Positions 23,729-64,000 of a DNA stretch of 64,000 nt are shown here, one piece after another. Origin of the DNA: Streblospio benedicti (Eukaryota; Annelida; Polychaeta; Spionida; Spionidae); assembly GCA_019095985.1 (NCBI GenBank), contig CM032667.1:42730396-42794395 (forward strand). Reading direction: 5' to 3'. The first letter of the stretch is position 1. Every line of letters starts with the position of its first letter. A program made the position numbers and the translations under genes. The notes below the pieces were generated by a model that was not told the DNA's origin, made no database searches, and saw nothing but the letters and a program-made list of their open reading frames with translations.

Positions 23729-25958
23729 TCTGGCGTGTACTCGCATATGGAGCAAAATGCAAGGGACGAAAGTTCCTAAAACTGCACTTGATTACTAGTA
23801 TACAAAAAGGACACAAATATCTCGTTTAGATTCGTTATCAACAGTCCGTATCATAGTTCATCACCATCACGTGGCGTGTTGTAGAGTTACGAGGAGCTGG
23901 TGGATTTGGCGGAGAAGGGTAACAACTGGGCGGTGGACCAGAGCATCGCCTCGCTTATACCGAAGGCCGAAACCTCGGACAAAGATGATCCGTACGCCCA
24001 GATGGTGGGCGTCGCGGAGATGGACGAGCAAATGTGTTTCTCGTTCGGCCATGCCGTCTTCAAAAAGCTGTGTGAGGAGTGCAAAGTGTCTTGATGGCAA
24101 TGTGCTGACAATTAAAAAAGATTTTAAGTCCAGGCTATGCATATTAGCTTAAAAATAAATACGTTGCAAAACTAAACAGATAGACATTGAAAGGCTTGTA
24201 GAAAGACTTAGAACATTGTATAAAAATTGAGTTTCTGTGAAAAAAAATCTTTTGAATTATTGAAACATAAGCTAGCGTATAAGATAAAAAGATACGGGTA
24301 GAGCGTATACCTAAAGTGAATCAATATCGTATAACTTCATTTCAAGAAAATTAAGCTAACTATCCCTTCCACAATGTCCAGCTGACTTCCGTCGGGAGGA
24401 CGTGGCCGCCGCCTGGGTGCTGGCACACTTGCAGTGGGTGGCGCAGGCCACCGTGCTGTCGGCGTGCGAGCAGCGTGTCCGCAACGTGTTTATCTCGGGC
24501 AGTCTCGCCAACCGCGCCCACGTGCGAGAACTGCTCACGCGAGAGATCTTCAGGTTGAAACTCACGAGGCAGATGTACCGCNNNNNNNNNNNNNNNNNNN
24601 NNNNNNNNNNNNNNNNNNNNNNNNNNNNNNNNNNNNNNNNNNNNNNNNNNNNNNNNNNNNNNNNNNNNNNNNNNNNNNNNNTGACATATGAGCAATTAAG
24701 TAAAAACTTAAAATTGCTCCCTATACTTGGAACCTATACTTTTCTTGGCAAATATCCAAAATTGAAAACTCATGATGGCCTCGATGAATGTAAATGGTGA
24801 ACGAAGTTTGAAGATTTTGTCTTCAAAGGCATTGATACTATCAATAAAAATGTCGAACATGGAACTAAAACGGCACACTTTAATTGGCGAAGTGCCAAAG
24901 ATGAAAATATATGAATTGTCACTACGTATGTGAACATAGAATGATATTTGGAGGTCACGGTTCAAACTGTGTTGAAAGTATTGAAGAAAGTAGGAAAAAA
25001 ACTTAAAATGTTTATAGACTGCTACACAATGCTGTGCTCTCTGAGCAGTTTTCATTTAGTTAGCAAAAGGCCAAAGTTCAACGTAGGTTGTGGTCACCAG
25101 TCCCATAATATTGCATGAAATACGGAAGTCATGTGTCAAGCAAAAAATGCCAATGGCCTTCTGGAGAGAACACTGTGATAGGCAAAGTGCCAAAATTGGA
25201 CACTGAGGATGGTCACTAGGTATATGAGTAATGTCTCAAATTTGGAACTCATGGCTCAAGCTGTATTGAATCTATTGAAGAAATGATAAAAAATCACCTA
25301 AAATGGCCCCCAGGAAATCATACTTAAATTGGCAAAATCCCAAAATTAAATATATGTGATGGCCTCTAGACATGTAAGCATTGTACCAGGTTTGAATGTT
25401 TTCATCCAAGCAGTTTTAAAGATACTGCAGAAAACGTCCAAAATGGACCATAAATCGCCCCGTGGAAAGCACACTTTAATTGGCAAAGTGCTCAAAATCG
25501 AATCACTCCGGTGTCGCATTGTGCCACATAGTTGTGTAAAGTTTGAAGAAAACCGATTCATCAGTATATCCTAGCTAGCTTGTCCAGAGACATATATACA
25601 TACATACATACATACATACATACACACATACTGACATACAACTGTACAAACGAAGTGATCACAAGGCTTTCGCTTCAGCTGCTGAAGCGACGCAATTATT
25701 CTAGAATTCCAACAGATCTTGGACCCATCATGCTTTACGCTACTACTTAAATACCCTTAACTCAATTTACTTTTGCTGCAGGCTCATGACTTTGAGGTGA
25801 CGTTCCTGAAGATTGGCGGACACACGGGGTCGTTCGGAGCGCTCATGAACAGTGTTAAGAAGTTCACTATTTCCAAGGCAGACACGGAACCAACCGCTCA
25901 GAGCAACGCTAACAACAACAGCAACAGTGACAGCGAGGAGGAGGTCACGCACCTATGA
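17652..25958 (+). CDS. PANK-like: Pantothenate-kinase-like protein (9 exons, exon 8 runs into an N gap)
   Basis: Exons 17652-17730, 18637-18698, 20102-20298, 20841-20952, 22008-22148, 22667-22762, 23885-24071, 24382-24581 (cut by gap) and 25782-25958 have matching phases; at least 416 residues. The order of motifs follows eukaryotic PanK (Fumble family), the first and rate-limiting enzyme of coenzyme A synthesis: FALDIGGSAVKFVY (phosphate loop), VYSCGVGGFQYND (in place of ATGGGAYKFE), FPNMYVQLGSAYVWMG (in place of VNIGSGVS), FSNVGGRSFLGVASLLTG (in place of GTSLGGGTFLGLCSLLTG), a MCFSFGHAVFKKL helix, NVFISGSLANRAHVRELL and IGGHTGSFGALM. The C-terminus adds a Ser/Asn/Glu-rich tail ending EEEVTHL. 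Family membership is clear from motif order; several active-site positions differ, so catalysis is uncertain. Exons 1, 3 and 8 are strikingly GC-rich against AT-rich introns. The gene lies in the same orientation as the kinase upstream. Confidence 0.82.
19140..19360 (+). repeat. Dispersed CCCACATCCC-type repeat, diverged copy 2
   Basis: Inverted relative to copy 1: units with GGGATAAGGGAAAAA and AAAAAGAGGG, ending with a CCCTTATAAA-like border. Assigned by the shared unit structure; more diverged than the other copies. Confidence 0.5.
19700..20048. mobile_element. MITE with G/C-runs, copy 2
   Basis: Opposite orientation to the copy at 12833-13147: TTACGATCATAAATAACA at the left, C-runs with TTTTAAAAAAGTTGAGTGAC, and GGTATCATTATTAATAATCC TTCCC at the right. 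It ends about 55 bp before exon 3 of the PanK-like gene. Confidence 0.75.
20325..20490. repeat. Dispersed AAGACCAC-type repeat
   Basis: Several GTGGTCTTA/TTAAGACCAC words and an AGTGGAACCCC start. A related element with inverted ends AGTAGGACCTC and GAGGTTCTACT lies at 37570-37725. Confidence 0.45.
20953..21960. repeat. Partial tandem duplication in intron 4 of the PanK-like gene
   Basis: Copy 1 (20953-21267) and copy 2 (about 21711-21960) share GTAAAGAAAGTG, GCATCACAGCATATCAACAA, GTGGTTGCGCAACGCAGCAT and GTGAGTTCGAATCCACGATC. Copy 1 begins exactly at the splice donor of exon 4. Copy 2 lacks about 85 bp, including the A-box half of the tRNA-like unit. The 21268-21710 stretch between them is not repeated and not recognised. 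Confidence 0.85.
21137..21230 (+). ncRNA. tRNA-like unit (intron-bearing tRNA or SINE head)
   Basis: 94 nt with a perfect 7-bp acceptor-like stem (GGAAGAT with ATCTTCC), an exact A box TAGCTCAGTCGG (21144-21155), a D-arm GCTC/GAGC and a B box AGTTCGAATCC (21210-21220). The T-stem lacks one base and the middle does not give a clean anticodon arm, though CTATGA pairs with TCATAG. More likely a tRNA-derived repeat or pseudogene than a functional tRNA. Confidence 0.45.
23520..23727. repeat. Long (TGCG)n/(TG)n microsatellite
   Basis: About 208 bp of dinucleotide TG repeat beginning with TGCG units and interrupted twice by extra G. Long open frames on both strands here (CVCV, HTHT) are artefacts of the repeat. 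Confidence 0.98.
24582..24681. other. Assembly gap, 100 N
   Basis: Falls at the end of PanK-like exon 8; the donor site of that exon is hidden. Confidence 0.99.
24682..25700 (+). mobile_element. Helitron-like non-autonomous element of pearl/HINE type (3' part)
   Basis: Five or six diverged tandem units of about 120-180 bp share TTAATTGGCAAAGTGC-CAAAAT and GTTTGAA words (starts near 24746, 24884, 25062, 25182, 25335, 25481). They are followed by GTCCAGAGACATATATACAT, an ATAC microsatellite (25590-25630) and a terminal hairpin CTTCAGCTGCTGAAG (25672-25686) then CGACGCAATTA. Tandem core, tetranucleotide microsatellite and terminal hairpin match the known layout of bivalve pearl elements and HINEs. 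Its 5' end is lost in the gap. It sits in the last intron of the PanK-like gene. The same tail is at 4871-5065. Confidence 0.65.
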
Positions 25959-28623
25959 GACATTATTGCCTACACTAGAGCTACATCAAGATAATCGAAC
26001 ATAATGGAGCTACTGAGATAGGCTTTGTTTACTATGATACTTTGATTTAAGCAAACATTGAATAACAATCAGACCTATTTAGGTATTTATTTGTTAGTGT
26101 ATTCTGAAAATAATTAATCTCTCTAATCTGTACAATAACATCCGTTAGACTTATTTCTGACAGTGACAAAGAAGTTTTAAGGGTGATCATGACATCTATG
26201 TGGAGCCACCTGTTAGAAAATCAATATATCTGACTACTCAGTGCTTCCCTCTGTTAGCTAATCATCAAAACAATACAAGTCCATATTTACATAATGGTCA
26301 AATAGCCATAAGCAACATTTATTTTGTCTTTATAATAAGATATTTTGTAAATCGAAGTGTATAATACTTAGTATGACTTATTTTCAGTAAGATCACACGC
26401 TGAGAATATCAGACGCCTTTCTTTATATAATCATATCTCAAAAGGTAGCCCAAAAATGTTATATTACATTGGTATTTCTTATACATAAAACTACATGTAC
26501 CTTACACTTCAAGTGAAGAATTTTTACAGTGATTGTCATCTTTTAAAAATCTTATTATAGATTGAATTCTGACGAGTGTGCATATTGTAATAGGTCACAA
26601 AAATATTGACACAAATACATTGTTTTAAAATAAAAATCTAATCTGAAAATAGGTAATGATAAATTATTTGCTACATGTATTTTTTTAAATATAGGTCACT
26701 GATCATCCTTCATTGAGTACAGATTGACAAAACCTTTCCACTCAGGCGTGTATATCGAGTCATAATATTTATAACGGCGCGACTTTTCTCAACTATTTAT
26801 ATGCCAACACAAACACCAAGCGTGTCGCCACTTTCAAGGCACGGTCCACCAACAGGTACATGTAGGATGCTTGGCAGATTTGCTTCTTGTTTTAGATATG
26901 TATTTTCTTCATATGTATATGTATAACGGAGGATGTGTGTGTTTATATTTATAATACTTTCTTTTTTCTTTTATCTAATAAAATAATATTGCCTTGAGGA
27001 GTAAAATCATTTGAGCCTTTATTTGTCTTTCTCATTACTTTATACAAAGACAGACTGTAAGAAAAATCACAATGCGTGTTGTTTTGTATACGAAGACTGC
27101 AATTGATAGGTCATGTAGAGCACAGCTACGCTTATATAGAAGAAAAGAAAGAAAGCTTATACAAGGGAAAAAGAAGGGAAGACCAAAACAGACTTGGTAT
27201 GCTGTTGTGCAGAAAGATTGAGCAGGTGGGGGTACTGGTCACACTGACACTAATGCTTGTAACACTTGTAACACTTACATAGTAGACTAGGCATGCAGGC
27301 CGAATGCTCAGAATGAGGAATAATAAGAGCATGGTCCAATAAACTTGACCATAAAACAATAAACAATAAAATCTGATTGACTGATTGATTGATTGATTGA
27401 TTGATTGGTACAATGTATCTAATAAACTGTACGTAACACAAATAACAAAAAAGATCATTAATGATGTTTTATTTTATCATGATTTTTGCATTACATTTTT
27501 CTGATGGCACATTTCCTAATGGTTTTTCATATAACATCTAATAAAACATCTAAAACATGTATGTTAATAATGACCACATAACACACACAAAGAACGTCAC
27601 AGTTGCAGAGACTAGCACAACATTTAGGACAACACATAACATCAGACAAAGCCACATATTAGAATGATGTGGGCAATAAATGCAACAAATCACAGGACAT
27701 CACATATTACAGTACACATGAAGTTTGGAAAGATCCTATATAAAAACATTGTAACATTCAAACATAAACTTCAAACTCACTTATTACTTTACGTGACCTT
27801 TCAACATTGTCACATTGCAAAGCCAGTGAATAATGCATTATGTTGGTTACAATAACAGGAAAGCAGAACAATTAACATTGAATACGCCACAAACATTAAT
27901 TGCAAGACACAAATATTAACAATATCACATTGAACTCACAAACATTTAAGAACGCCACAATAATGAAAATATCACTTTCTAGATACAGAAGATTGAAAAC
28001 ATCACATATAACTACATGTAACAGAGACATACAGATCTGTAGAATACTTTTTCATTATATTCACCATTGTGTCTATCCACATAGTTTTAAATCAAAGTGA
28101 ATATAACGATATACAACAATAAATTGCATTGAAAAATAAAGAAGTGGACCATTGTAAGCATAGGCGCAGATGATGTGAAATACCCTTAAAAACAACCACT
28201 GGTGAGTAACGCTATATATAACATTTAATTTTATACAATATCAGTGTTCAAATATAGCCACTGTGATTGGACTACATCATATTCCTTTTATATACAAAAC
28301 ATTGTACATACATTGTGTGATAGAGAAATTATATTTATTAATGACATACATGTCTGTCAATACACTGGTTGGTCGAGACAACAATCCCTGAGTAAATACT
28401 ATTGCAGGCGGTAGCCAAGCCAGTTGGTTCTACCAAGGCTAGGTCATTATTTAGAACACTTCATAACTTCTGCCAAGCATTTTACCACTACCACCTTGAC
28501 ATCCAAAGATCGAGGAAAATATAGGAATAGCAATTTGACTGACAATACTTTACTAACACGTCGATCTACTGCATAAATGTGTATCTATAATGCATAAATT
28601 GTCTCTGTTCAAAGTGTTCGTAT
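25959..28623. other. Convergent 3' ends of the PanK-like gene and the large - strand gene
   Basis: AT-rich spacer; both neighbours end towards it. AATAAA at 26977-26982 is a candidate poly(A) signal for the + strand gene, and TTTATT at 28334-28339 (AATAAA on the - strand) for the other. Apart from a LINE remnant (27080-27410) nothing else is recognised. Confidence 0.4.
27080..27410 (+). mobile_element. LINE 3' end (RTE-like) with (ATTG)n tail
   Basis: Peptide pieces RLQLIGHV and GKKKGRPKQTWYAVVQKD are typical of the C-terminal tail of LINE reverse transcriptases (RGRPKKTW signature). They occur in different frames with a frameshift between, so the copy is dead. About 130 bp downstream is a (TGATTGAT)n microsatellite (27375-27405), as often found at RTE tails. 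Confidence 0.55.
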
Positions 28624-63628
<35,005 letters not shown>

Positions 63629-64000
63629 CTGTAATAACAATTGAAGTGACTTTCATACAAGGACCCTGTATATGATCTACCACCAACAAGTGCAACCTAG
63701 AACATTAAAACTATTAAAAGCGTTGTTATGTCTTGAGAATGTTGTTCATCAATTAAAAGGAACGGAACAAAACAAATTTTAAATGAAATTGATACTAAAA
63801 ACAACTAAGTCACTGAGCATTTCAAGAATTACTATTATAGTAATCATGATTGAAATAGGTGTACATTGCATTTTTGCAAAATATGACATACATGTACAGC
63901 TATGGCAATTGTAATGCTCGAGTAATCGATGTTCTCAATGATCGGTAGGTATCCAGGGATTAATGTAATTTGGAGTACATCATTACTTTTAAGTACTTTC

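Noticed and set aside
23423-23829. Several 80-113-codon open frames on both strands over the TG repeat
   Set aside because: They are CVCV, HTHT and similar products of a dinucleotide microsatellite.

Overview
The window looks like nuclear DNA of an aquatic invertebrate animal. Coding exons are small, with standard GT-AG introns. Introns and spacers are AT-rich and full of MITE-like inverted repeats, tRNA-like heads, microsatellites and the palindromic words acatgt/tacatgta that are common in mollusc, brachiopod and amphioxus genomes. The extracellular modules seen (vWA, VWD-C8-TIL, ShKT, F5/8C) and a Helitron-like pearl/HINE-type repeat fit a lophotrochozoan or a cephalochordate; the species cannot be fixed from the sequence. 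Two runs of exactly 100 N (24582-24681 and 35073-35172) are scaffold joins.

Left part, + strand genes. (1) 1772-6691: the C-terminal four exons of a phospholipid scramblase. (2) 10677-15712: a complete nine-exon choline/ethanolamine-kinase-like gene with consistent splice phases, 328 codons plus stop. (3) 17652-25958: a nine-exon pantothenate-kinase-like gene with strongly divergent active-site motifs, cut in exon 8 by an N gap. Between and inside them lie a Penelope-like fragment with inverted arms, a broken Ty3/gypsy-type pol fossil, several MITEs (one hAT-like with an 8-bp target duplication), long palindromes, two tRNA-like repeats and a LINE 3' end.

Right part, - strand. One very large gene fills 28624 to beyond 63628. 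I could place 55 exons (about 6.3 kb coding, about 2,100 residues); the N-terminus is outside the window. In protein order it encodes: repeated units of von Willebrand A domain, short CxxC-type exon and EGF domain (four units), an extra Cys-rich piece, a VWD-C8-TIL assembly and a further Cys-rich segment, a Thr/Pro/acidic linker, three ShKT domains, one calcium-binding EGF, an acidic and Pro/Lys linker, an F5/8 type C (discoidin) domain, and a C-terminal Cys-rich tail with a repeated SRSDCACC motif. It is most simply a secreted or matrix adhesion protein.

Nested gene. The largest intron of that gene (31973-38676) contains, on the opposite strand, an EndoU (XendoU-family) endoribonuclease gene at 33208-37094. 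Its two catalytic-histidine exons appear twice, but the duplication begins and ends exactly at a 100-N gap, so it is most likely an assembly overlap, not a real exon duplication.

The most interesting points are the domain combination of the large protein, the loss of the metal-binding residues in one of its four vWA domains, the tandem triplication of its ShKT exon pair, the divergent pantothenate kinase, the unfamiliar C-terminal Cys repeat, and the nested EndoU gene.
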